Shown here piece by piece: positions 43,684-52,084 of a stretch of 64,000 bases of DNA. The translations under genes were made by a program, and so were the position numbers. Below the pieces are notes generated by a model. That model was not told where the DNA came from and ran no database searches. It saw only the letters and a list, made by a program, of their open reading frames with translations. Numbering within the stretch: position 1 is the stretch's first letter; each line of letters opens with the position of its first letter. Origin of the DNA: DATBLE01 sp046732255 (GTDB lineage Bacteria > Actinomycetota > Thermoleophilia > Gaiellales > Gaiellaceae); assembly GCA_046732255.1 (NCBI GenBank), contig JBKPMR010000081.1, positions 1-64,000 of the forward strand. The letters run 5' to 3'.

Positions 43684-44843
43684 TACCCTGAGGCGAGCGC
43701 CTTCTGCTTGAGGCCGAGGATCGATCTCGCGATCACGAGCCGCTGGATCTCGCTCGTCCCCTCGTAGATCTCCGTGATCTTCGCGTCGCGGTAGTAGCGC
43801 TCGACCGGAAACTCCTTCGTATAGCCGTAGCCGCCGAAGATCTGAATCGCCTCGGCCGTCTGGCGCCTGGCCATCTCGGACGCGAAGAGCTTCGCCTTCG
43901 CCCCTTCCTCCGAGTGCGGCCGTCCCTCTTGCCTCAGCCACGCTGCGCGCAGGACCAGCATGCGCGCGGCGTCGATCTCCATCGACATGTTCGCGAGCTT
44001 GTGCTGGATCGCCTGGAACTCGGACAGCGATTTGCCGAACTGCCTTCGCTCGAGCGAATAGTCGCGCGCGGCCTCGAACGCGGCCTGGGCGATCCCGACC
44101 GCCTGCGCGCCGATCCCGATCCGCCCGCCGTCGAGCGTCGCCATCGCGACCGCAAAGCCCTTCCCCTCCTCGTGGAGGAGCCGATCCGCGTCCACCACCG
44201 CGTCGACCTCGACGTCGCTGGTCGTCGAGGAGTTCAGGCCGAGCTTCTCCTCGTCCCGGGTGACCGTGACGTGGGCGGCATCGAGGACGAATGCCGAGAC
44301 ACCGCCCGCCTTCGTGCTCGACGGATCCGTGCGCGCGAAGAGCAGGAAGGTGCCGGCCTGTCGGGCCGTGCTGATGAACCGCTTCGACCCGGTGATCCGC
44401 CAGCCTCCGTCCGCCGGCGCCGCCGCGGTGCGCAGCGAGCCCGCGTCGGATCCCGACTCCGGCTCGGTCAGCGCGAACGCGCCGATGGACTCTCCGCGTG
44501 CGAGCGCGGGCACGAACCGTGCGCGCTGCTCCTCGGTGCCGAAGCGCAGGATCGGCAGCGCCACCGCGCTCGTGTGGACTCCGACGGTCACCCCCACGCC
44601 CGCGTCGGCCCGCGAGAGCTCCTCCAGGACGAGGATGTACGAGACGTAGTCGGCGCCCGCACCGCCGTATTCCTCCGGCACACAGACGCCCATCAACCCG
44701 AGCTCGGCGAGCTTGGGGTAGAGCTCGGCAGGGAAACGGTGCTCGCGGTCCCACTCGGCCGCGTACGGATCGATCTCGGCACGAGCAACGTCGCAGGCCA
44801 GCGCCTGGATCTCGCGCTGCTCCGGCGTCAGCTCGAAGTCCAC
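43683..44843 (-). CDS. Acyl-CoA dehydrogenase
   Basis: 386 residues from GTG 44843 (VDFELTPEQREIQ). FAD/acyl-CoA motifs FALTEPESGSDAGSLRT and RRQFGKSLSEFQAIQHKLA. The catalytic glutamate sits in KITEIYEGTSEIQRLVIAR, the short/medium-chain position, so butyryl-CoA-type substrates are plausible. Electrons go to the ETF encoded at 33607-35351. Coupled to the cobalamin adenosyltransferase, which links it to the B12 mutase pathway. Confidence 0.96.
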   Translation of the reverse strand: MDFELTPEQREIQALACDVARAEIDPYAAEWDREHRFPAELYPKLAELGLMGVCVPEEYGGAGADYVSYILVLEELSRADAGVGVTVGVHTSAVALPILRFGTEEQRARFVPALARGESIGAFALTEPESGSDAGSLRTAAAPADGGWRITGSKRFISTARQAGTFLLFARTDPSSTKAGGVSAFVLDAAHVTVTRDEEKLGLNSSTTSDVEVDAVVDADRLLHEEGKGFAVAMATLDGGRIGIGAQAVGIAQAAFEAARDYSLERRQFGKSLSEFQAIQHKLANMSMEIDAARMLVLRAAWLRQEGRPHSEEGAKAKLFASEMARRQTAEAIQIFGGYGYTKEFPVERYYRDAKITEIYEGTSEIQRLVIARSILGLKQKALASG

Positions 44844-44868
44844 GAAAACGGACTCTAAATGTCTTGCC

Positions 44869-44938
44869 AACGTCAAGGCCTCTGCCCCTTCGGGTCAGAG
44901 CCCTGAACGTCGGCCCCGCCTGGGGCCGGCCGGCCTTG
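44869..44938 (-). repeat. Family B hairpin module (diverged copy)
   Basis: A variant of the module at 36383-36447 with GCCCCTTCGGGTCAGAG and a GGCCCC/GGGGCC hairpin. It begins at the stop codon of the reductase gene (44939) and lies between it and the acyl-CoA dehydrogenase gene. Confidence 0.75.
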
Positions 44939-45649
44939 CTAGTAACCGGAGTAGCTGTCGGACAGGATCCGCTCCTCCGGGATCCCGGCGCCCGTCAACG
45001 CGCCGACGACGCCCTCGGTCATGGCCGGCGGACCGGCGACCACGAACGTGTGGGACCCGAGGTCTCCGCCGAGCACGTCGGACAGCATCTCGGCGTCGAT
45101 CCGCCTCGTCTCGCCGCCCCAGTCGGGGTCCTGCGTCATCGTCGCGACCAGGCGGAACCAGTCCGCCCGCGCGTCCAGCTCCTCGAGCTCGTCCAGGAAG
45201 GCGGTCGACTCGCGGTCACGGTTCGAGTACACGAGCGTCGCGCGGTACGGCTCGCCGGTGTCGTCGATGTACCGCAGCATGCTCCGGAAGACGGTGATCC
45301 CGATCCCGCCGGCGATGAACGCGTAGTGCGGCTCCGTGTCCTCGGGCAGCGAGAAGTCGCCCTTCGGCTGCTCGACCTCGACCTCGGTGCCGACCGGCAG
45401 CTCGACCAGCGACCGCTTGAAGGCGGAATCGCGCAGCCGCGTGCAGAGGCCGAGAATCCCGCGCTCGGTCGGCGAGGTGACGACGGAGATGTGACGGCGC
45501 GGCCCTTTCTCGTCGTCGTACGGCGGATCGAGCAGCTCGACCCAGAAGTACTGGCCGGCCCGGAAGTCGACCTCCTCGCCGAGCAGGTCGAAGATCACGA
45601 GGAGCGTCCCCTTCGCGACTTCTCGCTTTTCCTTGATCCGAGCGCGCAT
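44939..45649 (-). CDS. Ferredoxin-NADP reductase-like flavoprotein
   Basis: 236 residues. The FAD-binding barrel shows the RxxS flavin motif in PRRHISVVTSP and GTEVEVEQPKGDF. The NAD(P) domain has YAFIAGGIGITVFRSMLRY and the C-terminal FVVAGPPAMTEGVVGAL. It has no iron-sulfur domain of its own, so it needs a separate electron partner (ferredoxin, oxygenase or reductase) not seen nearby. ATG at 45649. Confidence 0.9.
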   Translation of the reverse strand: MRARIKEKREVAKGTLLVIFDLLGEEVDFRAGQYFWVELLDPPYDDEKGPRRHISVVTSPTERGILGLCTRLRDSAFKRSLVELPVGTEVEVEQPKGDFSLPEDTEPHYAFIAGGIGITVFRSMLRYIDDTGEPYRATLVYSNRDRESTAFLDELEELDARADWFRLVATMTQDPDWGGETRRIDAEMLSDVLGGDLGSHTFVVAGPPAMTEGVVGALTGAGIPEERILSDSYSGY

Positions 45650-45715
45650 TGGTTGCCAGTCTAGAATGCCCGACTTTGCGTCGTTGCCTGGCTTTGCCCG
45701 GCAACGACTGCTGAC

Positions 45716-46546
45716 TTAGGAGTAGTTGTAAAAGCCGTGTCCGGATTTCCGCCCGAGCCGGCCGACGGCGACGTGCTCACGGAGCAGCGGGCACGGGGCG
45801 TATTTCTGGTCGCCGAGCCCCTCGTGCAGCACCTCCATGATCGCGACGCACGTGTCCAGACCGATCAGGTCGGCCAGCGCAAGCGGTCCGATCGGGTGGT
45901 TGAAGCCCAGCCTGGCGATCGTGTCGATCGCCTCCGCCTCGGCCACGCCGCCGTGGAGCGCCCACGCCGCTTCGTTGATGAACGGCATCAGGATCCGGTT
46001 CGAGACGAATCCGGGGAAGTCGTTCGCTTCGGCGGGCGTCTTCCCGAGCTCCGTGGCGAGTCGGACGATCGCGGCGGCGGTCTCGTCCGAGGTGGACGGC
46101 GCACGCACGACCTCGACCAGCGCCATCACCGGAACCGGGTTGAAGAAGTGCATGCCGATCACGCGCTCGGGACGGCGCGTCGCCGCCGCGAGCGTCGCGA
46201 TCGGGATCGAGGACGTGTTCGACGCCAGGATCGCCGCCGCGGGCAACGCGTCGTCGGCCCGGCGGAAGATGTCGACCTTCACATCCACGTCCTCGACCGC
46301 CGCCTCGACCATCAGGTCGGCCGGGACGAGGTCGTCCACCGGATCGACCCGGCCGAGGACGTCGTCGGGATCGGCGCCGCCTTTCTCGGACAGCTTCGAC
46401 AAGCTCCGCCGCATCGCCTCCAGCCCGCGCTCGACCGCGCCGGGGGCGGAGTCGTAGAGCGAGACACGGCGACCGGACGCAGCGACCGTCTGGGCGATCC
46501 CGCCACCCATCTGACCGGCGCCTACGACCAGCACGTGACCGAACAC
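45716..46546 (-). CDS. 3-hydroxybutyryl-CoA dehydrogenase
   Basis: 276 residues. NAD site VLVVGAGQMGGGIAQTVAASG, catalytic His in GMHFFNPVPVMALVEVV, and the C-terminal domain with NRILMPFINEAAWALHGGVAEAEAIDTIARLGFNHPIGPLALADLIGLD. Oxidises 3-hydroxyacyl-CoA, probably acetoacetyl-CoA formation. GTG at 46546. Completes the beta-oxidation step between the hydratase (36448) and thiolase (47933). Confidence 0.96.
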   Translation of the reverse strand: MFGHVLVVGAGQMGGGIAQTVAASGRRVSLYDSAPGAVERGLEAMRRSLSKLSEKGGADPDDVLGRVDPVDDLVPADLMVEAAVEDVDVKVDIFRRADDALPAAAILASNTSSIPIATLAAATRRPERVIGMHFFNPVPVMALVEVVRAPSTSDETAAAIVRLATELGKTPAEANDFPGFVSNRILMPFINEAAWALHGGVAEAEAIDTIARLGFNHPIGPLALADLIGLDTCVAIMEVLHEGLGDQKYAPCPLLREHVAVGRLGRKSGHGFYNYS

Positions 46547-46583
46547 GATCGCGCGGGAGCCTACCGCTCCGGCGAGCTGATAA

Positions 46584-46605
46584 CATAATCGTACTGATGA
46601 TCAGT
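46584..46605 (+). promoter_or_regulatory. Candidate -10 box and operator for a leaderless antitoxin-like gene
   Basis: CATAAT at 46584-46589 matches the -10 consensus at five of six positions and would place the transcript start at about 46597, the A of the ATG. No ribosome site precedes that ATG. The inverted repeat ACTGA-TGA-TCAGT (46593-46605) overlaps the start codon and is a good candidate autoregulatory operator for the encoded HTH protein. Confidence 0.45.
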
Positions 46606-46920
46606 GCAGATCTGTTAAAGGAGGCGCGGCTCCGCGCCGGGATCACGCAGGCCGAGCTCGGCCGGCGCGTGAAGCGCTCGCAGTCCCAGATCGCCCGCTG
46701 GGAGCGCGGGGACGTGAAACCGAGCCTGGAGACGCTCCGCGAGCTGATCCGCGCATGCGGCTTCGACCTCTGGTTCCGGATGGCCAACTACGACGAGTCG
46801 TACGTCTCGCTGATCAACATGCAGCTCGCCCTGTCGCCGGCCGAGCGAGTTCGACACATGCAAGCCGCAGCGGGACAGATCGTCGACATGCGCGCGCGCA
46901 TGCAGTCGAGTGCAGCCTGA
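46597..46920 (+). CDS. XRE-family HTH protein, probable antitoxin of a nucleotidyltransferase pair
   Basis: 107 residues. Helix-turn-helix at about 12-50 (AGITQAELGRRVKRSQSQIARWERGDVKPSLETLRELIRACG), then a helical tail. Its stop overlaps the start of a nucleotidyltransferase gene by 11 bases. The pairing of a small XRE protein with a GSx5DxD nucleotidyltransferase resembles AbiE-like or related toxin-antitoxin modules. Probably autoregulated through a palindrome on its start codon. Leaderless translation is suggested. Confidence 0.82.
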   Translation: MISADLLKEARLRAGITQAELGRRVKRSQSQIARWERGDVKPSLETLRELIRACGFDLWFRMANYDESYVSLINMQLALSPAERVRHMQAAAGQIVDMRARMQSSAA

Positions 46921-47422
46921 GCCGCCCTACGACGCGGTCGCAATCCTGTCGACGCTGCAGCGGCACGGCGTCCGGTTCGTCGTGATCGGAGGTGTCGCCG
47001 GCATCGCTCACGGCTCGCCCTTGATCACCGAGGACTTCGACATCACACCCGACACTGCCCCCTACAACATCGAAGCGCTCGTTGCCGTCCTCGTCGAGCT
47101 CGACGCCAAGCTCCGAACATCCCAGGGACCGGTCGACTTCCCGATCGACCGCCGGATGCTTGCCCGCGGGACGGCGTGGACGCTGTCGACGAGCGCCGGA
47201 GCACTCGATCTGGTGTTTGAGCCCGCCGGCACGAGAGGGTACGCCGACCTCCGTCAGACCGCGATCGAGTACGACCTCGGTGTCGGCGAGCCCGTTCTTG
47301 TTGCCTCGCTGATCGACCTGATCAGGATGAAAGAGGCATCCGGACGTCCGAAGGACGAGGCGGCGCTCCCGGCTCTCCGCCAGACGCTCGAGGTGATCCG
47401 CGAGCGGGAGCGGCGAAGCTAG
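46910..47422 (+). CDS. Nucleotidyltransferase-fold protein, candidate toxin
   Basis: 170 residues from GTG 46910. The nucleotidyltransferase signature is in IAHGSPLITEDFDI (GS-x5-DxD). A third-carboxylate region follows (GALDLVFEPAG), then LIDLIRMKEASGRPKDEAALPAL, as seen in AbiEii/DUF6036-type proteins. Such proteins act as toxins by adding nucleotides to RNA, or as housekeeping transferases; activity here is inferred from the pairing with the XRE gene. Confidence 0.78.
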   Translation: MQPEPPYDAVAILSTLQRHGVRFVVIGGVAGIAHGSPLITEDFDITPDTAPYNIEALVAVLVELDAKLRTSQGPVDFPIDRRMLARGTAWTLSTSAGALDLVFEPAGTRGYADLRQTAIEYDLGVGEPVLVASLIDLIRMKEASGRPKDEAALPALRQTLEVIRERERRS

Positions 47423-47916
47423 GGATCCGCCGTCAGGGCGTAGAGCGCGTAGTCGACGCGGCGCTCGCCCTCCGGCATGAACGCGCGCAGCACGCCCTCG
47501 AACGCGTAACCGGCGCGCTCGAGCGCGCGACGCATCGCCACGTTGTCGACGTCCGTGGAGGCCTGCACGCGCGGGTAGCCGGTCACGAGCAGGTGCTCGC
47601 CGAGCAGCCGGACGGCCTCGGTCCCGATCCCTCGACCGCGCGCTTCGGGCACGAGCTCGATCCCGAGCTCGCAGACGCCGGGCGGCAGCGCCTTCTCCGG
47701 AGCGCGCGCCTGGATGCTGCCGCACAGCCGCCCGTCGACCTCGACCGCCAGCTCGAGGTGCCCCTCCACGAACGATCCGGAGCGTTCCACCCGCTGCGCC
47801 ACCTGCTCCCGGGTCGGCATGCCTCCCACCCGGGACTCGGCGGCGTGCGCCTGCCGCACTGCCTCGTCCAGCTCGTCCGCATGGTACGGGCGCAGGACGA
47901 CACGCTCGCCGCTCAG
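47419..47916 (-). CDS. GNAT-family N-acetyltransferase
   Basis: About 165 residues. N-terminal strand SGERVVLRPYHADEL, acetyl-CoA loop ELVPEARGRGIGTEAVRLLGEHLL and late motif NVAMRRALERAGYAFEGVLR, as in RimJ/RimL-like acetyltransferases. No ATG, GTG or TTG precedes the first strand. A CTG at 47916 (or ATC at 47931) would give a full-length domain, whereas the first GTG (47859) would remove it. It overlaps the NTase gene's 3' end by four bases, convergently, and lies 17 bases after the thiolase stop. Confidence 0.8.
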   Translation of the reverse strand: MSGERVVLRPYHADELDEAVRQAHAAESRVGGMPTREQVAQRVERSGSFVEGHLELAVEVDGRLCGSIQARAPEKALPPGVCELGIELVPEARGRGIGTEAVRLLGEHLLVTGYPRVQASTDVDNVAMRRALERAGYAFEGVLRAFMPEGERRVDYALYALTADP

Positions 47917-47932
47917 GACGACGGGGGCGATC

Positions 47933-49084
47933 TCAGACCTCGATCAGGATCGCGTCGCCCTGGCCGCCGCCCGAGCAGATCGCGGCCAGCCCGAGGCCGC
48001 CGCCCTGGCGGCGCAGCTCATAGATCATCGTCGAGAGGATGCGGGCGCCGGAGGCGCCGATCGGGTGGCCCAGCGCCACGGCACCGCCGTTCACGTTCAC
48101 CGTCTCCGGGTCCGCCTCGAGCATCCGCGTGGAATTGAGCGCGACCGAGCAGAACGCCTCGTTGACCTCGACGCGCCTCACGTCGCCGATCTTCTTGCCC
48201 GCCTTGTCGAGCGCGACGCGTCCCGCGCCCGCCGGCGTGCGGGCGAGGTAGGCAAACTCGTCGGCGACATAGCCCTGGGAGACGATCGTCGCCAGGACCT
48301 CGAGCCCACGCTTGGTCGCGAACTCCTCGCTCGTGACGACGAGCGCACCGGCCCCGTCGTTCACGCCCGGCGCGTTCCCTGCGGTGGTCGTCCCCTCCGG
48401 ATCGAACACCGGCGGAAGCCGAGCCAGCTTCTCCAGTGTCGTGTCCCGGCGCGGGCCCTCGTCGACGGCGACCTCGCCGACGGGCACGACCTCGTCCGCG
48501 AACCGGCCTTCGTCGATCGCCGCGGCCGCGCGCTGGTGCGACCGGAGCGCCCACGCGTCCTGCGCCTCACGCGCGATCCCGAGCTCGCGAGAGACGAAGG
48601 ACGCCTGCTCGACCATGTGCCTGCCGTCGAAGCTCGACGTCAGCCCGTCGTGCACCATCAGGTCGACCAGCGTGCCGCTGCCGAGCTTGTAGCCGAAGCG
48701 TGCCTTCGGGAGCGCGTAGGGCGCATTCGACATCGACTCCATCCCGCCGGCGACGATCACGCTGTGGTCGCCGGAGCGGATCATCTGGTCGGCGATCTCG
48801 ACCGCGCGGATGCTCGACGCGCACACCTTGTTGATCGTGTCCGCAGGAAGTGAGATCGGGAGGCCGGCGCCGACCGCCGCCTGGCGTGCGGGCGCCTGTC
48901 CGGCGCCGCCCTGGAGCACCTGACCCATGATCGCGTACGTGACCTCGCCGTCCTCGACATCGACCCGGTCGAGCGCCGCCCGGATCGCGATCGCGCCGAG
49001 CTCGGTCGCCTGGTAGCCGGCGAGCCCACCGCCCAGCTTGCCGAAGGGCGTGCGCACCGCGGAGACGATCACCGATCGGGTCAC
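47933..49084 (-). CDS. Acetyl-CoA acetyltransferase (thiolase)
   Basis: 383 residues from GTG 49084. Nucleophilic cysteine in TINKVCASSIRAVEIA, catalytic His in VALGHPIGASGARI and second cysteine in AAICSGGGQGDAILIEV. Cleaves acetoacetyl-CoA to two acetyl-CoA or runs in reverse. Its upstream region is shared with the divergent tryptophan operon leader, 38 bases away. Confidence 0.96.
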   Translation of the reverse strand: MTRSVIVSAVRTPFGKLGGGLAGYQATELGAIAIRAALDRVDVEDGEVTYAIMGQVLQGGAGQAPARQAAVGAGLPISLPADTINKVCASSIRAVEIADQMIRSGDHSVIVAGGMESMSNAPYALPKARFGYKLGSGTLVDLMVHDGLTSSFDGRHMVEQASFVSRELGIAREAQDAWALRSHQRAAAAIDEGRFADEVVPVGEVAVDEGPRRDTTLEKLARLPPVFDPEGTTTAGNAPGVNDGAGALVVTSEEFATKRGLEVLATIVSQGYVADEFAYLARTPAGAGRVALDKAGKKIGDVRRVEVNEAFCSVALNSTRMLEADPETVNVNGGAVALGHPIGASGARILSTMIYELRRQGGGLGLAAICSGGGQGDAILIEV

Positions 49085-49122
49085 CCTCGAAATCTATCCC
49101 CGGACGAGGTAGCCTCCGGGTG

Positions 49123-49215
49123 ATGCAGCTTCCGCTCAGCACCTGGGCCTGGTCGTGGCGCAGCGAGCGAGGCGGGAGCCTTGTCCGTTCGACCGCTTCG
49201 CGCTCGAACGGGTAG
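49123..49215 (+). CDS. trpL: Tryptophan operon leader peptide (attenuator)
   Basis: A 30-codon frame starts at ATG 49123, with a GAGG-like site about 15 bases upstream, and stops with TAG at 49213-49215. It contains three Trp codons within five (W-A-W-S-W, 49144-49158), far more than chance in a peptide this short. It stands 51 bases before the trpE start, and nothing else lies between. Ribosome stalling at these codons when charged tRNA-Trp is scarce is the expected sensor. The frame overlaps the hairpin at 49185-49211. Confidence 0.88.
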   Translation: MQLPLSTWAWSWRSERGGSLVRSTASRSNG

Positions 49216-49252
49216 AGAGACAGACCGCCCGCTCGATTGCCTCCCCGTGAGG
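49185..49252 (+). promoter_or_regulatory. Candidate attenuator structures upstream of trpE
   Basis: CCGTTCGA (49185-49192) pairs perfectly with TCGAACGG (49204-49211). CCTC (49240-49243) can pair with the GAGG at 49249-49252 that would serve trpE. An alternative long-range pairing is GAGC..GGCGG (49165-49175) with CCGCC..GCTC (49225-49234). No U-run follows the first hairpin, so control could be translational rather than classical intrinsic termination. Confidence 0.55.
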
Positions 49253-49266
49253 TAGCTCGTCGTTCC

Positions 49267-50498
49267 ATGACATCGACTGCAACCATCCCCACCGACCTCC
49301 TCACGCCGCTCGGCGCGTACCTCAGGCTGCGCGCGGCGGGGCGGGCGAGCTTCCTCCTCGAGTCGGTCGAGCGTGGCCGGCTGGGCCGGAACTCGTGGAT
49401 CGGCGCGGGCTCGCGGCTGACGACCTTCGACGGGGCGGACGGTCTCGACCTCCCGGTGGTCGGCTATGTCGGGTACGACCACGCGGCGACCCTCGAGCCG
49501 ACCGTTCCGCTCCCCGCCGATGGACCGCCGTTCCCCGAGAGCCGGCTGGTCGTCGCGGAGACGCTCGTCCGCTACGACCACGGCGCCGGCCTGGCCGATG
49601 TCGTCGCCGGCGACCGCGACGAGATCGAGGCGCTGCTCGCCGGCGACGTCCGCCCGCCCGCCCCCGGCGGCTGGGGCAAGCCCGGCCCTCTGCGGCGGTT
49701 CCCCACGCGCGAGCGCTACGAGGAGATGGTGCGGATCGCGAAGGACCACATCGTCGCCGGCGACGCGTTCCAGATCGTTCCCTCGCAACGGGCCGAGCGA
49801 CCGACCTCGGCCTCCCCACTCGACGTCTACCGGGCCCTGCGCCGGGTGAATCCGTCGCCCTACCTCTTCCTGCTCGAGCTCGACGGGATCTCACTCGTCG
49901 GCTCCTCGCCGGAACGGCTGGTCGCCTGCGAGGACGGCCGCGCCAGCCTCGTTCCGATCGCGGGCACGACCGAGCCGACCGAGGGCGACGTCGAGCGGCT
50001 GCTCTCCTCCGAGAAGGACCGGGCCGAGCACGTCATGCTAGTCGATCTCGGCCGCAACGATCTCTCGCGCGTCTGCCGCGGCGGCACCGTCCACGTCGCC
50101 CGCTCGATGGAGGTCGAGCGCTTCTCGCACGTCTCGCACCTCGTCTCCGAGGTCGTCGGCGAGCTCCGCGACGGCGTCTCGCCCTTCGACCTGCTGCGCG
50201 CCTGCTTCCCCGCCGGCACGGTCTCGGGTGCCCCGAAGGTACGGGCGATGCAGATCATCTCGGAGCTCGAGAGCTACCGGCGCGGGCCGTATGCGGGTGC
50301 AGTGCTCTACGCGCTGCCCGGCGGCACGATGGACGCGTGCATCGCCATCCGGACGATCGTGATGGCCGAGGGCGTCGCCCACCTGCAGGCGGGCGCAGGC
50401 ATCGTCTACGACTCGGTTCCGGCCGCCGAGCACGAGGAGTGCCTACGCAAGCTGGACGCGCTCGAGGCGGCAATCGATCTGGCGGAGAATGAGGCGCG

Positions 50499-50502
<4 letters not shown>
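49267..50502 (+). CDS. trpE: Anthranilate synthase component I
   Basis: 411 residues from ATG 49267. Makes anthranilate from chorismate and ammonia. Carries the tryptophan feedback motif LLESxxxxRxS near the N-terminus (SFLLESVERGRLGRNSW) and the chorismate core GGGS-type elements PEYLFLLELD-like (PSPYLFLLELDGISLVGSSPERLV), AGTTEPTEGD, HVMLVDLGRNDL and FPAGTVSGAPKVRAMQII. Compact compared with about 500 residues elsewhere. Overlaps trpG by four bases (ATGA). Controlled by the leader peptide upstream. Confidence 0.96.
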
Positions 50503-51055
<553 letters not shown>

Positions 51056-51059
<4 letters not shown>

Positions 51060-52084
51060 TCCAGCAGGCGCTCACCGGGATCCTCGACCGGCGCGACCTC
51101 TCACGCGACGACGCGCGGGCGGTGATGGACGAGATCATGGCCGGGGAGGCGACGCAGGCGCAGATCGGCGGCTTCCTGGTGGGGCTGCGGCTGAAGGGCG
51201 AGACGCCGGACGAGATCGCCGGGTTTGCCGAGGCGATCCGCGCGCGCGGGATCTCGGTCTCGCCGCAGCGCGCGGACCTCGTCGACACCGCCGGGACGGG
51301 CGGCGACGGCCAGGCGACGATCAACATCTCCACGGCGGCCGCGCTCGTCGCCGCCGCGGCCGGCGCCGGCGTCGCCAAGCACGGGAACCGTGCCGTGTCC
51401 TCCGCCTCCGGCTCGGCCGACGTGCTCGAGGCGCTCGGCTTCGTGCTCGACCCTCCACCGGAGCGGATCGCACAGTCGATCGACGAGCTCGGGTTCGGGT
51501 TCCTCTTCGCCCCCGCTCACCATCCCGGCTTCCGGCACGCTGCGCCCGTGCGGAAGGAGCTCGCGATGCGGACGGTCTTCAACGTCCTCGGGCCGTTGTC
51601 GAATCCCGCAGGCGCACGGGCTCAGATCGTCGGGGTCTACGACCCCGCCCTCGTGCGCACGATCGCGGAGGTGCTCTCGCGGCTCGGGGCGCAGCGCGCA
51701 TTCGTCGTCCACGGCGCCGCCGGCGTCGACGAGCTCTCGCCGGCGGGCTCGAACCTCGTGTGCGAGGTGGTCGACGGCGGGGTGCACGAGCGGACGATCG
51801 ACCCGCTCGACCTCGGCGTCGCCCGGTGTACGCCCGAGGAGCTGCGCGGCGGCTCACCGGAGGCAAATGCGGCCGTCATCCGGTCGGTCTTCTCGGGCGA
51901 GGAGCAGGGCGGAAAGCGCGACGCGATCCTGCTCAACGCCGCCGGGGCGATCGCTGCCGGCGGGCACGCCGCCGACCTGCGCGAGGGCCTGGAGATCGCC
52001 CGGCGCGCCGTCGACTCTGGGGCCGCCGCCGAGCGTCTCGACGCCCTCGTCGCGTTCTCCCGCGGAAACGGCCTGTATGGCTAG
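51056..52084 (+). CDS. trpD: Anthranilate phosphoribosyltransferase
   Basis: 342 residues from GTG 51056 (GTGA overlap with trpG). PRPP site DTAGTGGDGQATINISTAAALVAAAAG, anthranilate-side KHGNRAVSSASGSADVLEALG, and FLFAPAHHPGFRHAAPVRKELAMRTVFNVLGPLSNPA. Third step of the pathway. Its last codons overlap the trpCF start by eight bases. Confidence 0.97.

Noticed and set aside
46610..46630. AAAGGAGG ribosome-site-like sequence inside the XRE gene
   Set aside because: No start codon follows at usable distance; it encodes L-K-E-A of the HTH protein.
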